Source: Methanocaldococcus villosus KIN24-T80 (GTDB taxonomy: Archaea; AGJL01; Methanococci; Methanococcales; Methanocaldococcaceae). Taken from it: DNA of 64,000 nt. The stretch lies in assembly GCF_000371805.1 (NCBI RefSeq), contig NZ_AQUK01000001.1, positions 942,268 through 1,006,267 of the forward strand. The letters are read 5' to 3'. Below the pieces are notes generated by a model. The model was not told the DNA's origin. It was given only the letters and a program-made list of their open reading frames with translations, and did no database searches. The translations under genes were made by a program, and so were the position numbers. Positions 11,660 through 21,076 of the stretch are shown here, in pieces; the stretch's first letter is position 1, and the number at the start of each line of letters is the position of its first letter.

Positions 11660-12810
11660 AATTTCTCCCTCTTAACCATCCTAAACTTTCTTGATCCACA
11701 TGAACATTTTAAATCTTCAATCCTCTCATTTAATAACTTATAAATCTTTCCACATTTTAAACATTTATAATATCTAATAACAGGCTTAACTAAGCCAGTA
11801 TATATCTTTTCAGTATCTCCTATATTTGGTTTTAAGTCTTTTCCTATTAACCTAGCTATGAATGTTGTATTAGCTATAATTTCAGAACCTTCATAATAAT
11901 TAAAATTAGGAATTAATTCAGAAATAACAAAGTTCATTTCATTTATTGCCTTCTGCACTAATAGAAACTCTTCTATGGGTTTGTGAGAATAAGAAAGATA
12001 AGCTACTCCTTCTTTACCTAATGCTTCAATACCTCTTGATAAGAACAGTCTTAACCCATTTAATGTATATGGTGGATCTGTTGATATTGTATCAAAACTA
12101 TCTTTTAAATCATTTGGTAGTGGCTTCCTTAAATCATGCTTCACTATCTTTATCTTAACATCCTCTTCTTTAGAAAATTCTTCTATTATTCTTAATATCC
12201 TCTCATCTATATCAACTACTGCAATCTCATCAGCAAAACCTGTAAGAGCTGCAGGGATGGATGTGAGGTCATCATCACCAACAAACATTATCCTTCTACC
12301 TTCTAAATCCCCTCTCTCACACATCAAAGCTACCCTATAAACAGATGTTTCTAATGTGGCAAATGATTGATCTATTAATGTATTTGGAGAAGGTCTTTTT
12401 TTAAAATATTTTTCTGCTTTATTTAAAATCTCTTTAAAAAATTCATCTAAAATTATTCCCCTACCCTTACACTTATCACATATTAATGATCCTCTATATC
12501 TCAATTTTAAATACTCCTTAGCTAATTTCTCCCCAAGATCTGTTAAAATTGCTCCCTTATTTCTCTTTAATATTTTTTCTCTTTCTAACATAGCCCTAAC
12601 TTTTGCTACTATTGGTAAAGGTAGTCTTGTTTTCTGAGCTATCTTTTTTGTTGATATTGGCTGTTCTCTAAAAATAATTCTTATTATATCCTCAACAGCT
12701 CTTCTACCTTCAGATACATTAACTTTTTTAGCTATCTTATCTAAAATAATGTTAAATTTGTCATCCTCATTAATTTCTTTCTTTCCTCTTCCAATATTAC
12801 CAATAATCAT
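11656..12810 (-). CDS. bpsA: N4-bis(aminopropyl)spermidine synthase BpsA-like (DUF43)
   Basis: A branched-chain polyamine synthase family protein. Homologs transfer aminopropyl groups from decarboxylated S-adenosylmethionine to spermidine, giving branched polyamines that stabilise nucleic acids in hyperthermophiles. An N-terminal winged helix covers about residues 15-95, the Rossmann methyltransferase-like domain has FVGDDDLTS and TDPPYT, and the C-terminus has a zinc-ribbon pattern (CLKCG, then CSCG). ATG 12810 is chosen over GTG 12819, which overlaps hypE. An acidic loop preceding TDPPYT is typical of aminopropyl donors. Overlap with ilvN is 4 bp. Confidence 0.85.
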   Translation of the reverse strand: MIIGNIGRGKKEINEDDKFNIILDKIAKKVNVSEGRRAVEDIIRIIFREQPISTKKIAQKTRLPLPIVAKVRAMLEREKILKRNKGAILTDLGEKLAKEYLKLRYRGSLICDKCKGRGIILDEFFKEILNKAEKYFKKRPSPNTLIDQSFATLETSVYRVALMCERGDLEGRRIMFVGDDDLTSIPAALTGFADEIAVVDIDERILRIIEEFSKEEDVKIKIVKHDLRKPLPNDLKDSFDTISTDPPYTLNGLRLFLSRGIEALGKEGVAYLSYSHKPIEEFLLVQKAINEMNFVISELIPNFNYYEGSEIIANTTFIARLIGKDLKPNIGDTEKIYTGLVKPVIRYYKCLKCGKIYKLLNERIEDLKCSCGSRKFRMVKREKL

Positions 12811-12812
12811 AA

Positions 12813-13802
12813 TCAGCACACTCTTGGTATTGGATCTCCAATTGGATAGTCTATTATCCTTTTTCCTATTCCTGTTTCCATTAACACCCCTTTATGTTCT
12901 TTTGTAGCATAACCAATTATTTCAGCATTTTTGCCAAGTGGGTGTTCTCTAAGCCTTTCTAAACATTCTTCAGCATCTTTTTTATCAACAGCTATAACAA
13001 CTTTTCCTTCATTAGCTATTGTTAAAGGGTCTAAACCAAGAATTTCACAGACAGATGAAACTTCATCAGATATAGGGATTTTATCTTCAAAAATTGTTAT
13101 TCCTACACTACTCTTTTCTGCTAATTCATTTAAGGCTTCAGCTAATCCTCCTCTTGTAGGATCCTTCATAGCACTTATTTCAAGATCTAAAATATTTTCT
13201 ATCATTTTATTAAGAGGAGCTACATCAGATTTTATATTTGTCTCAAACTCAAACTCTTCCCTAGACAATAAAATAGCCAATCCATGTTCAGCTATGTTGC
13301 CAGACACAATAATAGCATCACCATCTTTAACCCCACTATCTTTAATTACCTTCTCAGCTACCCCTACACCAGAAGTGTTTATTATTATCTCATCTAACCC
13401 ATCAGTAACTTTAGTATCTCCAGCTATTATTGCTACTTCAGCTTCTTTAGAAGTTTTATTTATAGATTTAATAATCCTTTCTATCTTTTCTTCATCATAA
13501 CCTTCTGGAATGATAAAGGCTAAAGATAAAGCTAAAGGTTTGGCTCCTACAACAGATAAATCATTGACAGTCCCTGAAACTGCTAATCTTCCAATATCTC
13601 CTCCAGGAAAGAATATTGGTTTAACAGTATAGCTATCTGTTGTAAAAGCAATATGCTTGTCATCCAATTTAATTGTCCCTGCATCATCTAAATCATCTAA
13701 ACCTAAACCATTAACTTTCTTTAATTCAATATTTTTTAAAATCTGATTTTTTATAAATTCAATCATTAACCTTCCTCCAGCCCCATGCATCTTTGTTATC
13801 AT
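12813..13802 (-). CDS. hypE: Hydrogenase expression/formation protein HypE
   Basis: HypE dehydrates the carbamoyl group on its C-terminal cysteine to thiocyanate, which supplies the cyanide ligands of the NiFe-hydrogenase active site. The PurM-like fold shows the N-terminal HGAGGR motif, DDLDDAG, GGDIGRLAVSGTVND and KDPTRGGLAEALNE. The protein ends in PRVC with the essential terminal cysteine. Its 329 residues are normal. The start overlaps the preceding gene's stop by 4 bp. Its partner HypF is not in the window. Confidence 0.97.
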   Translation of the reverse strand: MITKMHGAGGRLMIEFIKNQILKNIELKKVNGLGLDDLDDAGTIKLDDKHIAFTTDSYTVKPIFFPGGDIGRLAVSGTVNDLSVVGAKPLALSLAFIIPEGYDEEKIERIIKSINKTSKEAEVAIIAGDTKVTDGLDEIIINTSGVGVAEKVIKDSGVKDGDAIIVSGNIAEHGLAILLSREEFEFETNIKSDVAPLNKMIENILDLEISAMKDPTRGGLAEALNELAEKSSVGITIFEDKIPISDEVSSVCEILGLDPLTIANEGKVVIAVDKKDAEECLERLREHPLGKNAEIIGYATKEHKGVLMETGIGKRIIDYPIGDPIPRVC

Positions 13803-14401
13803 TTAATATCACCAATAACTGTATAATTTATTATATCAATAATGAATCTTGCAACAGCTTTATCCATTTCTTCTAAAGAATCCCCTTCTATAATAATCTT
13901 GTTTCCTACCTTTGATATTCTTGCTTTTTTGTCACTAATATTTGCTAATATTACCAATGTATTGTTACTATTCATTATAGCCTCACATTCATTTATTTTT
14001 AATTTAGCTTCCCCTTCTTTACCATTAACTAGCTTAAATTCTAAATAAACAGTATTATTTGATCTATTAAGTTCAAGAATTATGTTATGAGGGTAAAAAT
14101 TATTTAACCATGAAATTTTTGTTAATAACTCTAATATAGCAACTCCTCCACCTTTTGGTGACACAGATAAATTTGAAATAATATAGAGATTTTTTTTAGT
14201 ATGGTAGAGATAATATATTTCCTTATCACTTGTATTTACTAACTCTGTTTCTAAAGCCATACTTATTGGAACTCTTAGTTTAACATCTATGGGATGTCCA
14301 TTATAGTAAAAAGTTAATTCATCTTTATATATATCCAAATTTTTGTTTATACATAAAGATAAGAGAGTAAAGAGAATAACAATAGCTAATAACTTTTTCA
14401 T
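13799..14401 (-). CDS. Secreted or lipid-anchored protein of unknown function
   Basis: I do not recognise a family. The 200-residue product starts with MKK and a hydrophobic stretch ending in LLSLC, which reads as a signal peptide, perhaps with a lipobox-like cysteine at residue 17. The rest is rich in beta-prone segments and asparagine-containing NNT and NIS sequons that could be glycosylated on the outside of the cell. It overlaps the signal peptidase gene and hypE by 4 bp each, so it is translationally coupled with the enzyme that may process it. Confidence 0.6.
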   Translation of the reverse strand: MKKLLAIVILFTLLSLCINKNLDIYKDELTFYYNGHPIDVKLRVPISMALETELVNTSDKEIYYLYHTKKNLYIISNLSVSPKGGGVAILELLTKISWLNNFYPHNIILELNRSNNTVYLEFKLVNGKEGEAKLKINECEAIMNSNNTLVILANISDKKARISKVGNKIIIEGDSLEEMDKAVARFIIDIINYTVIGDIK

Positions 14402-15054
14402 TTTTTCCCTCTCAATTGCTTATAAAGTATATCAAATATAATTATAAGAACTATAATATACCAATATTCCTTTGCATATATAGAGAGGTATCCTAAATAT
14501 GGGATTATTAAAGGATGTCCATCTATAGTTAACACTCTCTGCTTTATCTGATTAATTGAAACAAGTTCAGGATCATGCATATAATTATTATCCCCTTTTA
14601 TAATAAAGTATGTCCTATTATCAAACTCCACTTTATCAATCACTCTATGTATAACTGGTTTTTCAAACAATTTTGGTGTAGAGAAGTTTATAATTACAAA
14701 CTCTCCAACATCTGTTTTTAACTTTCCTAAAACTTTAGCTTCTAATTTATCATCACCTCTATTAAAAATAAATAGTGTATTATTAAAATCATAACCTAAT
14801 TTTTGAGATATGGCATATAAGATATATTGATAGGCATCCCAATGTGCTGAATAAACAACAATATCTCCAACTTTAACATCATTTGGGTTAAACTCAAAAC
14901 CTGCATTTTCAACAATTACCAAATCTCCTCTTTTCATTATAGGATACATACTGTTAGATACAACAACATTTACATGACTCCAAATCAAGAACAAAACTAT
15001 TAAAAAAACTATCCATTCAATAATTTTTTCTTTTTTAATAATAACCACCCTCAA
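14398..15054 (-). CDS. Signal peptidase I, archaeal SEC11-type
   Basis: A membrane-bound protease that removes signal peptides from exported proteins. A first membrane segment spans about residues 12-32 and a second about 195-212. The catalytic serine is Ser35 in SNSMYP and the archaeal-type catalytic histidine is His136 in VIHRV; Asp155 in GDNN and a HDPE motif complete the site, in place of the bacterial lysine. Length 218 fits. It overlaps the genes on both sides by 4 bp. Confidence 0.93.
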   Translation of the reverse strand: MRVVIIKKEKIIEWIVFLIVLFLIWSHVNVVVSNSMYPIMKRGDLVIVENAGFEFNPNDVKVGDIVVYSAHWDAYQYILYAISQKLGYDFNNTLFIFNRGDDKLEAKVLGKLKTDVGEFVIINFSTPKLFEKPVIHRVIDKVEFDNRTYFIIKGDNNYMHDPELVSINQIKQRVLTIDGHPLIIPYLGYLSIYAKEYWYIIVLIIIFDILYKQLRGKK

Positions 15055-15695
15055 TATAACTCAACATTTCTTTTCATTCTTGGAATAAGTGCCATAATTA
15101 CTGCATCTCTACAAAGATCTTCTCTTTTTATATGATTATCTGTTAAATATCCTATCATTCCTACACTTTCACCAATACCTTTTATCCCTGATATTTTTTC
15201 AGCTATTATTTTTCCTTCAATGCCTTTCATTATATGTTCAGCTACAATCTTTGGATATTCAAATCCTTGAGATAATCCAACAGTTTCTCTAATTCCATCA
15301 TAAACAACAGCTACATGTATATCCAAATAATGCCCATCTAATTCAATCATTCCTGCTTCAATACCAACAGAATAAACACACTGAATCTTTTTAAATGCTT
15401 CTTTAGCTCTATTTAAAGCACCTTTATATGTTTCTTCTAACCCAATAGGATGAGGAGAAACTTTACTATCCACATCTACAGGAATTATCTCAGAATAACC
15501 TATAACTCTTTCAAATGCTTCTTTTGTAGCTTTAACTTTAATAGGATTTTTTGATCCTAATGCTACTACTCTCATTTTATGTCTAGCTAAACTTATTTTT
15601 TTAGCTTCTTCCCAGCATTTAATATCTTTACATAAATGCATCCCATATAAGAAAATCTCAGCTTTTTTACCACAAATTTCACATGCCTTTTCCAT
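15051..15695 (-). CDS. YjjX-like inosine/xanthosine triphosphatase with N-terminal zinc-finger-like extension
   Basis: From Met about residue 41 the protein is a YjjX/DUF84 nucleotide triphosphatase (VVALGSKNPIKVKA; a later VGIEAGM motif) that would clear non-canonical ITP and XTP. Before it lies an extra 40-residue stretch with cysteines C5, C8, C22 and C27, spaced like a small zinc finger. ATG 15695 is chosen because GGTGA precedes it by five bases; TTG and GTG codons further up are weaker. The internal ATG could be a second start. It heads the seven-gene minus-strand operon ending in gatB. Confidence 0.85.
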   Translation of the reverse strand: MEKACEICGKKAEIFLYGMHLCKDIKCWEEAKKISLARHKMRVVALGSKNPIKVKATKEAFERVIGYSEIIPVDVDSKVSPHPIGLEETYKGALNRAKEAFKKIQCVYSVGIEAGMIELDGHYLDIHVAVVYDGIRETVGLSQGFEYPKIVAEHIMKGIEGKIIAEKISGIKGIGESVGMIGYLTDNHIKREDLCRDAVIMALIPRMKRNVELY

Positions 15696-15787
15696 AAAAC
15701 TCACCAAAAATAATATATCTTTTAAAGTTTTTAAGAGTTTGTCTATAAATCATTTAATTTTTATATTTAAAAACTATAGGAGAAAAG

Positions 15788-15795
15788 TTTATATA
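15788..15795 (+). promoter_or_regulatory. TATA box for tRNA-Ile and the downstream RNA
   Basis: TTTATATA preceded by purine-rich AGAAAAG (a BRE-like stretch) lies 38 bp before the mature 5' end of tRNA-Ile. Transcription would start near 15818. The same AAAAGTTTATATACTA string occurs before tRNA-Thr at 22951. Confidence 0.7.
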
Positions 15796-15833
15796 CTAGT
15801 TTTACTTATGCATAATCTACTAACTTTTATTGT

Positions 15834-15908
15834 AGGGCGGTGGCTCAGCCTGGTTAGAGCGCTCGGCTGATAACCGAGAGGTCCGGGGTTCAAATCCCCG
15901 CCGCCCTA
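15834..15908 (+). tRNA. tRNA-Ile (anticodon GAT)
   Basis: The acceptor AGGGCGG pairs with CCGCCCT, followed by discriminator A. The anticodon loop CTGATAA places GAT at 34-36. The T arm has CGGGG-TTCAAAT-CCCCG. The 3' CCA is not encoded (TCA follows), unlike the other six tRNAs in the window. Confidence 0.96.
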
Positions 15909-15940
15909 TCATTTTTTAACTAAATCATTTTTTAACTATA

Positions 15941-16062
15941 ATCCAGGTGGTGACCTTCCGCAGGGGATGACACCACCGCGGCAATCTGCCCACATGGCGG
16001 CCGGGTAGAGGAGGCATAGGCCTTCAATGAAATATCCCGGTTTTCCAAGGGCAGATACAAAC
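15941..16062 (+). ncRNA. Structured GC-rich RNA, Hgc-like
   Basis: A GC-rich island in an A+T-rich genome. It forms a 7-bp helix GGTGGTG/CACCACC (15946-15952 with 15971-15977) capped by CCTT/AGGG, and a long-range 8-bp helix ATCTGCCC/GGGCAGAT (15984-15991 with 16049-16056). The latter encloses CCGGG/CCCGG (16001-16005 with 16036-16040) and a GAGG/CCTT hairpin. A run of T follows at 16062. It lies 32 bp after tRNA-Ile and may share its transcript. It is not tRNA, RNase P or 7S RNA; the style matches the high-GC (hgc) RNAs found in M. jannaschii, but I cannot name the family. Confidence 0.75.
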
Positions 16063-16080
16063 TTTTTTAGAGAGTCTATT

Positions 16081-16752
16081 ATGAAAATAAAAAATTTAAC
16101 TTTAACAGAGGATAGGGCTATTATTTATAAAAAATATGGAATTATAGCTGATACCCATATTGGTTTTGATATTTCATTCAATGAATCAGGAGCTAATTTT
16201 CCATTAATACAAAAAGATAGAGTTATAAATAACATTCTAAAACTTATTGAGAATTATAAAATAAAATCATTAATAATTAATGGGGATCTAAAACATAATT
16301 TTTATCCTATAAAAAGAGAAATAGAGTTTGTAAATGAATTTTTAAATTTATTAAATGAACATGTTGAACTAATTTTAATAAAAGGGAACCATGATACTTA
16401 TTTAAGTAAAATTACAGAGACATATGATTATTTTGAATTAGGTAAATACACTGTAACTCATGGACACAAAGTTGTAGAAGGAGATTTTTTAATTTTGGCT
16501 CATGAACATCCTTCTATAAAAATAAGAGATGAGATTACAACATATAAATTTCCAATATATTTAGTAAATAAAAATTATATTGTTTTACCTGCTTTTAATC
16601 CTTTATCTCCTGGAAATGATTTGGTTAATAATTATCCTTCATCTCCAATAATAAAAAAAGATTATTTAGATGGGGAAGTGTTTGGAATAACAGAAATTGG
16701 ATTATTAGAATTTGGGAAATTAAAAGATTTATTAGAATTTAATAGATTATAA
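16081..16752 (+). CDS. SbcD-related metallophosphoesterase (archaeal, TIGR00024-like)
   Basis: A calcineurin-fold phosphoesterase of 223 residues. The metal-binding motifs are all visible: DTHIG, NGDLKH, KGNHD, THGH and AHEHP. Relatives are described as SbcD/Mre11-like but lack the larger nuclease scaffold, so the substrate is uncertain. The upstream ATG at 16027 falls inside the structured RNA and is rejected; ATG 16081 gives the normal family N-terminus. The gene overlaps the convergent PEP synthase gene by 6 bp. Confidence 0.82.
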   Translation: MKIKNLTLTEDRAIIYKKYGIIADTHIGFDISFNESGANFPLIQKDRVINNILKLIENYKIKSLIINGDLKHNFYPIKREIEFVNEFLNLLNEHVELILIKGNHDTYLSKITETYDYFELGKYTVTHGHKVVEGDFLILAHEHPSIKIRDEITTYKFPIYLVNKNYIVLPAFNPLSPGNDLVNNYPSSPIIKKDYLDGEVFGITEIGLLEFGKLKDLLEFNRL

Positions 16753-19044
16753 TTTTTTGTTTTTAGTTTTTTCTTCATGTAAATCTCTTATATAATCCAA
16801 GATAACCTTTTGCTCAGTTCTTGCTACAACCCTTCTTATTGTTTCAACAGCATCTATATTTGCTGAAACACTGTCAATTCCCCATCTTACCAACTTTTCA
16901 ACAATATGTGGCCTTGATCCTGCTTGCCCACATATTGATGTCTTTACACCATGTTTTTTACATGTCTTTATAACATATTCTACCAATTTTAAAACTGCTG
17001 GATGGTCTTCTTTATAATATTTAGCTACAAGTTCATTATTTCTATCTATAGCTATTGTATATTGTGTTAAATCATTTGTTCCTAAGCTAATAAAGTCTAT
17101 ACCTTCTTTTATAAATTCTTCAATAATTAAAGCTGCAGCAGGGGTTTCAACCATTATTCCAAACTTTATATCTTTTCCAGGTTCTAAACCAACTTCTCTC
17201 ATTATTTCTTTAACTTTCCTAACTTCATCTGGGTGTGTTACCAATGGAATCATTATCTCTATATTCTTATACCCCTCTTCTCTCAATCTTTTTATAGCTT
17301 CTAACTCACATTTTAGTATATCTGGATCATCTAAACTTCTTCTAATTCCTCTCCATCCAAGCATTGGATTATGTTCTATTGGTTCTCTATCTCCACCTTC
17401 TAAGTTTCTAAACTCATCAGTAGGAGCATCCAATGTTCTGTATGTAACAGGTCTTGGGTAAAAGGCATCAGCAACTTTTCTAATTCCTTCCATTAAAGCA
17501 TTAATTAAAGCTTCTCTTCCCTCATCTTCTAATATCTTCTTTGGATGTTTTCCTAAACCTAAAATCATATGCTCTGCTCTTAACAATCCTACTCCATCAG
17601 CACCAGTCTTAGCAGCCTTTTCTGCAGCTTCTGGCATTGAAACATTAACTTTAACTTCAGTAGCAGTTATTATTGTTGGAGATTCTTTAACAATTACTTC
17701 TTTCTTCTCTTCTTCCTCTTTTTTAATAATTCCTTCATACACCACTCCTTTTTCTCCATCAACAGTAACTAACATTCCATCTTTTAATATTTTAGTAGCA
17801 TATTTTGTTCCTACAACACAAGGAACTCCTAACTCTCTGGATACAATAGCAGCATGACAAGTTAAACCTCCTTCATCAGTAACTATAGCAGCAGCTTTTT
17901 TCATAGCAGGGACCATATCTGGAGTAGTCATTTTAGTAACTAATATATCCCCCTCTTCTACTTTATCTATCTCTTCTATATCCATAACTATTTTAACCCT
18001 ACCAGATGCTATCCCTGGAGAAGCTCCAATACCTTTTAATAATATCTTTCCTTCAACTTCCTCACTAACCTTCTTTTTTCTCTTACCTAATGTAGTTATT
18101 GGTCTAGCTTGTAACATATAACATTTCTTCCCTTCATAGGCCCATTCTACATCCATAGGCATTCCATAATGCTTTTCTATTTTTATACCCATTTCTGTTA
18201 GTTCAACTATTTCATCATCTGTTAAAACTTGCTTCTCTTTCATATCTTCAGGAACTTCTACAACTTTTGTTTCTCCTTTCTCATCTCTAACATACATAAT
18301 CTCTTTTTTAGCTATATGCTTATCAAGAATCTTTAATGTGTTCTTATCTACAATGTATGTATCAGGTGACACAGCTCCACTAACCACTCCTTCTCCTAAA
18401 CCCCAAGCGGCTTCTATGACAAGTTCATTTTCTTTCTCAGTTATTGGATTAACAGTAAACATCACTCCAGCTTTATCAGCATTTACCATTTTTTGAACAA
18501 CTGCTGCTAAAGCTACTTTAAAATGATCAAATCCCTTCTGCTCTCTATAGAATATTGCCCTAGGGGTGAATAGTGAAGAAAAACATTTCTGGACATATTT
18601 AACAACATTTTCTGCTCCTTTTACATTTAAAAAAGTCTCTTGTTGTCCAGCAAAGCTAGCATCTGGGAGATCTTCAGCAGTTGCTGAACTTCTAACAGCT
18701 ACAAAAACCTCTTCCCCACACATTTCACAAAGCTTATTATATGCTTCAATTATTGCCAATCTTAAATCATCAGGCATTTTTTCTGATTCTATCATACTTC
18801 TTATCTTTTTAGAAGCTTCTTCTAAAGCTTTAGTATTGTTTATATCAAGATCTTTTAACACTTGCTTTATCTTCTCCATCAATCCAGTCTCTTTAATAAA
18901 GTATCTGTATGCATCAGCAGTAACTACAAAAGCTGGAGGTACTGGTAAGCCTGCATTCCACATCTCTCCCAATGAAGCTCCTTTACCTCCAGCTATAGAT
19001 ACATCCTTATTTGATAACTCATCTAACCATGCAATAAACTTCAT
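16747..19044 (-). CDS. ppsA: Phosphoenolpyruvate synthase
   Basis: Converts pyruvate, ATP and water to PEP, AMP and phosphate, the entry to gluconeogenesis from C1-derived pyruvate. In order, the protein has the ATP-binding domain ([29 protein letters not shown]), the phosphohistidine domain ([14 protein letters not shown], His catalytic) and the PEP-binding barrel ([19 protein letters not shown]). Its 765 residues are a complete enzyme. The phosphohistidine motif is uninterrupted, although M. jannaschii PEP synthase carries an intein. It has its own upstream region of about 60 bp after radB. Confidence 0.97.
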   Translation of the reverse strand: MKFIAWLDELSNKDVSIAGGKGASLGEMWNAGLPVPPAFVVTADAYRYFIKETGLMEKIKQVLKDLDINNTKALEEASKKIRSMIESEKMPDDLRLAIIEAYNKLCEMCGEEVFVAVRSSATAEDLPDASFAGQQETFLNVKGAENVVKYVQKCFSSLFTPRAIFYREQKGFDHFKVALAAVVQKMVNADKAGVMFTVNPITEKENELVIEAAWGLGEGVVSGAVSPDTYIVDKNTLKILDKHIAKKEIMYVRDEKGETKVVEVPEDMKEKQVLTDDEIVELTEMGIKIEKHYGMPMDVEWAYEGKKCYMLQARPITTLGKRKKKVSEEVEGKILLKGIGASPGIASGRVKIVMDIEEIDKVEEGDILVTKMTTPDMVPAMKKAAAIVTDEGGLTCHAAIVSRELGVPCVVGTKYATKILKDGMLVTVDGEKGVVYEGIIKKEEEEKKEVIVKESPTIITATEVKVNVSMPEAAEKAAKTGADGVGLLRAEHMILGLGKHPKKILEDEGREALINALMEGIRKVADAFYPRPVTYRTLDAPTDEFRNLEGGDREPIEHNPMLGWRGIRRSLDDPDILKCELEAIKRLREEGYKNIEIMIPLVTHPDEVRKVKEIMREVGLEPGKDIKFGIMVETPAAALIIEEFIKEGIDFISLGTNDLTQYTIAIDRNNELVAKYYKEDHPAVLKLVEYVIKTCKKHGVKTSICGQAGSRPHIVEKLVRWGIDSVSANIDAVETIRRVVARTEQKVILDYIRDLHEEKTKNKKL

Positions 19045-19103
19045 ACTTTCCCTCTTAAATATTATTAATATCTTTTCTATTAAAACATTTATATAAATTT
19101 TCT

Positions 19104-19742
19104 CTAATCTAAAATAACAATTCCATTATCAACTATTCTAAATCTAACTCTATCTTCTCCAGCAAATAAGTGTTTTTCCAAAATAGCTAATCTATCTTCA
19201 CCTAACTTCTCTAATCTTATTATACATTTACTCCAATACTCCAATAAATGCCCACCAGAAGCTTCAAATCCATTTATTGTCTCTCTTATTTGATTTGTTA
19301 TGATAACAGGAATGTTATAAATCTTAGCTATCTTAGCCAAAACCTTTAATTGATTCCCTAACATTCTATTTAAAACAATATTTTTTTCAGCTTTGTCAGT
19401 TAGCTCTAATCTGTATAAAGAAGAGATATTATCAACAACCACTAAGCTAATGTTATTTTTACATATCTCTATCAGTTCTTTTTGAATTACCTTATCTTGT
19501 TCAAAAAAATCAAATACATTATAAATAATCATATTTTTTAATACATCCTTGTAATTTTCAGTTATTTGTTTTAATCTCTCTATAGATAATCCACTCTCAG
19601 TATCAATATATACAACTTTTCCTTCTTTGGAGTAGTTTATAGTGTTTAACAAACAAATATTTGTCTTACCAGCTCCTGGCTGACCATATATTTGTGTTAA
19701 GAGTCCTTTATTAGCATAGCCCAGAATAATATTTCTTATCAT
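19104..19742 (-). CDS. radB: DNA repair and recombination protein RadB
   Basis: A RecA-family paralog that assists RadA-mediated homologous recombination in euryarchaea. The ATPase core alone is present: Walker A GQPGAGKTN near residue 20, Walker B LVVVDNISS, and the TNQIRE L2-like region. The N-terminal helix-hairpin-helix domain of RadA is missing, as is normal for RadB (212 residues). The gene overlaps frhD by 4 bp, an arrangement I also remember from M. jannaschii. Confidence 0.93.
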   Translation of the reverse strand: MIRNIILGYANKGLLTQIYGQPGAGKTNICLLNTINYSKEGKVVYIDTESGLSIERLKQITENYKDVLKNMIIYNVFDFFEQDKVIQKELIEICKNNISLVVVDNISSLYRLELTDKAEKNIVLNRMLGNQLKVLAKIAKIYNIPVIITNQIRETINGFEASGGHLLEYWSKCIIRLEKLGEDRLAILEKHLFAGEDRVRFRIVDNGIVILD

Positions 19743-20188
19743 AGTATCTCTTCTAATATAATTTTCACAGCTTTATCCACAGCTTTTTTTACCTCTTCTG
19801 ACAATCCTGGGTTTATTTCTGGGATGGGTAAATTTTTTACCTGACATCCAATAACCTTTACCTCAATCCCTTTCTCTGCCAAGTCTTTTAAAAATGGGGC
19901 TAAAGGGACAGCATGAGCATCAAAAGTATATTTTCTTATATTAGGTAACTCATCTACACTTAAAATCTTTATCTCCCCAGGTTTTAATCCATAATCAATG
20001 GCATCAACAATTATTATTTTCTCTACATTTTCATCTACTATATCCATTAAATAGTAAGCTCCACTAGCCCCAGCATCAATAAGCTTAACATTTTCAGGTA
20101 ATTTTATTTCTTCCAATCTTTTTATAACTTCATAGCCAAAACCGTCATCACCAAATAAAACATTTCCACAACCAACTATTAAGATCAT
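19739..20188 (-). CDS. frhD: Hydrogenase maturation protease, FrhD-like
   Basis: An M52 endopeptidase that trims the C-terminus of the large NiFe-hydrogenase subunit after nickel insertion; this subgroup belongs to the F420-reducing hydrogenase. GCGNVLFGDDGFG at the N-terminus, IVDAIDYG and the FDAHAVPL motif supply the nickel-sensing acids and histidine. Length 149. It overlaps korB and radB by 4 bp each. The hydrogenase structural genes are not in the window. Confidence 0.87.
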   Translation of the reverse strand: MILIVGCGNVLFGDDGFGYEVIKRLEEIKLPENVKLIDAGASGAYYLMDIVDENVEKIIIVDAIDYGLKPGEIKILSVDELPNIRKYTFDAHAVPLAPFLKDLAEKGIEVKVIGCQVKNLPIPEINPGLSEEVKKAVDKAVKIILEEIL

Positions 20189-20994
20189 TGTTTCACTTTT
20201 TCTATTAACTTATTTAACTCTTCAACAAACTCCTTCTTCTCAACATCTAAAAACTCTCCAACAATAATTTTATCTTTTAGCTCCTCTTCATCCATATTTT
20301 TAGCTTTGTTAATATTAATTGAATGATCTTTAATATACTTTAACACATCAACAGGCTTTCTTGAAATATTTAACCTTCCATAGTATGTTGGACACTGTGA
20401 AATTACCTCAATAAAGGCAAATCCTTTCTTTTTTAATCCCTTTTTTATTGATCTAACTAGCTGTATAGGATGTGCTGTTGTCCATCTTGCAACATAAGAT
20501 GCTCCTGCAGAGATTGCCAATTTACATAAATCAAGTTCATTTTCGATATTGCCATAAGGTGCTGTTGTGGCTCTTTTCCCATGTGGAGTTGTTGGAGAAA
20601 CTTGCCCTCCTGTCATTCCATAAATATTGTTATTTACACATATAACAGTTAAATCAATATTCCTTCTACATCCATGTATAAAATGGTTCCCCCCTATTGC
20701 TGCCAAATCTCCATCTCCAGTAAAAACTACAACATATTTATCAGGCCTAGCTATCTTCACACCAGTAGCAAAGGCTATAGCCCTACCATGTGTTGTATGT
20801 AGGGAATCACAGTATAAATATCCTGGTATTCTTGAAGAACATCCAATTCCAGAAACAGCTATATAATCTTCAGGCTTTATATTTAAATCTATTAAAGCTT
20901 TTACAAAACAGTTTATTACAATTCCATTTCCACATCCTGGACAAAATATGTGGGGTAATCTATCTTCCCTCAAATATTTTATAGCAAAGTGCAA
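20185..20994 (-). CDS. korB: 2-oxoglutarate:ferredoxin oxidoreductase subunit beta
   Basis: The thiamine-diphosphate subunit that makes or oxidises 2-oxoglutarate with ferredoxin in the incomplete reductive citrate pathway. Seen are the cluster motif CPGCGNG, GIGCSS, the ThDP motif GDGDLAAIGGNH with NNNIYGMTGGQ. Start TTG 20994 is preferred because GGTGA precedes it by five bases and the result (MHFAIKYL) fits the family; GTG 21003 would add three residues. KorA is not adjacent, and I recall korB as separate from korA in M. jannaschii too. Confidence 0.88.
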   Translation of the reverse strand: MHFAIKYLREDRLPHIFCPGCGNGIVINCFVKALIDLNIKPEDYIAVSGIGCSSRIPGYLYCDSLHTTHGRAIAFATGVKIARPDKYVVVFTGDGDLAAIGGNHFIHGCRRNIDLTVICVNNNIYGMTGGQVSPTTPHGKRATTAPYGNIENELDLCKLAISAGASYVARWTTAHPIQLVRSIKKGLKKKGFAFIEVISQCPTYYGRLNISRKPVDVLKYIKDHSININKAKNMDEEELKDKIIVGEFLDVEKKEFVEELNKLIEKVKQ

Positions 20995-21076
20995 ACATCT
21001 CACCCAGTGGGTTTTTATCCTTTTGTTAGAAAAATAGATTATATAATAGTTGCTATTTATTAAAGAAAATAAATAT

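Noticed and set aside
12931-13500. 189-codon frame antisense to hypE
   Set aside because: Serine and isoleucine rich shadow of a strongly conserved gene; no ribosome binding site.
16027-16080. Upstream ATG for the phosphoesterase
   Set aside because: It would translate part of the structured RNA; the family N-terminus starts at 16081.
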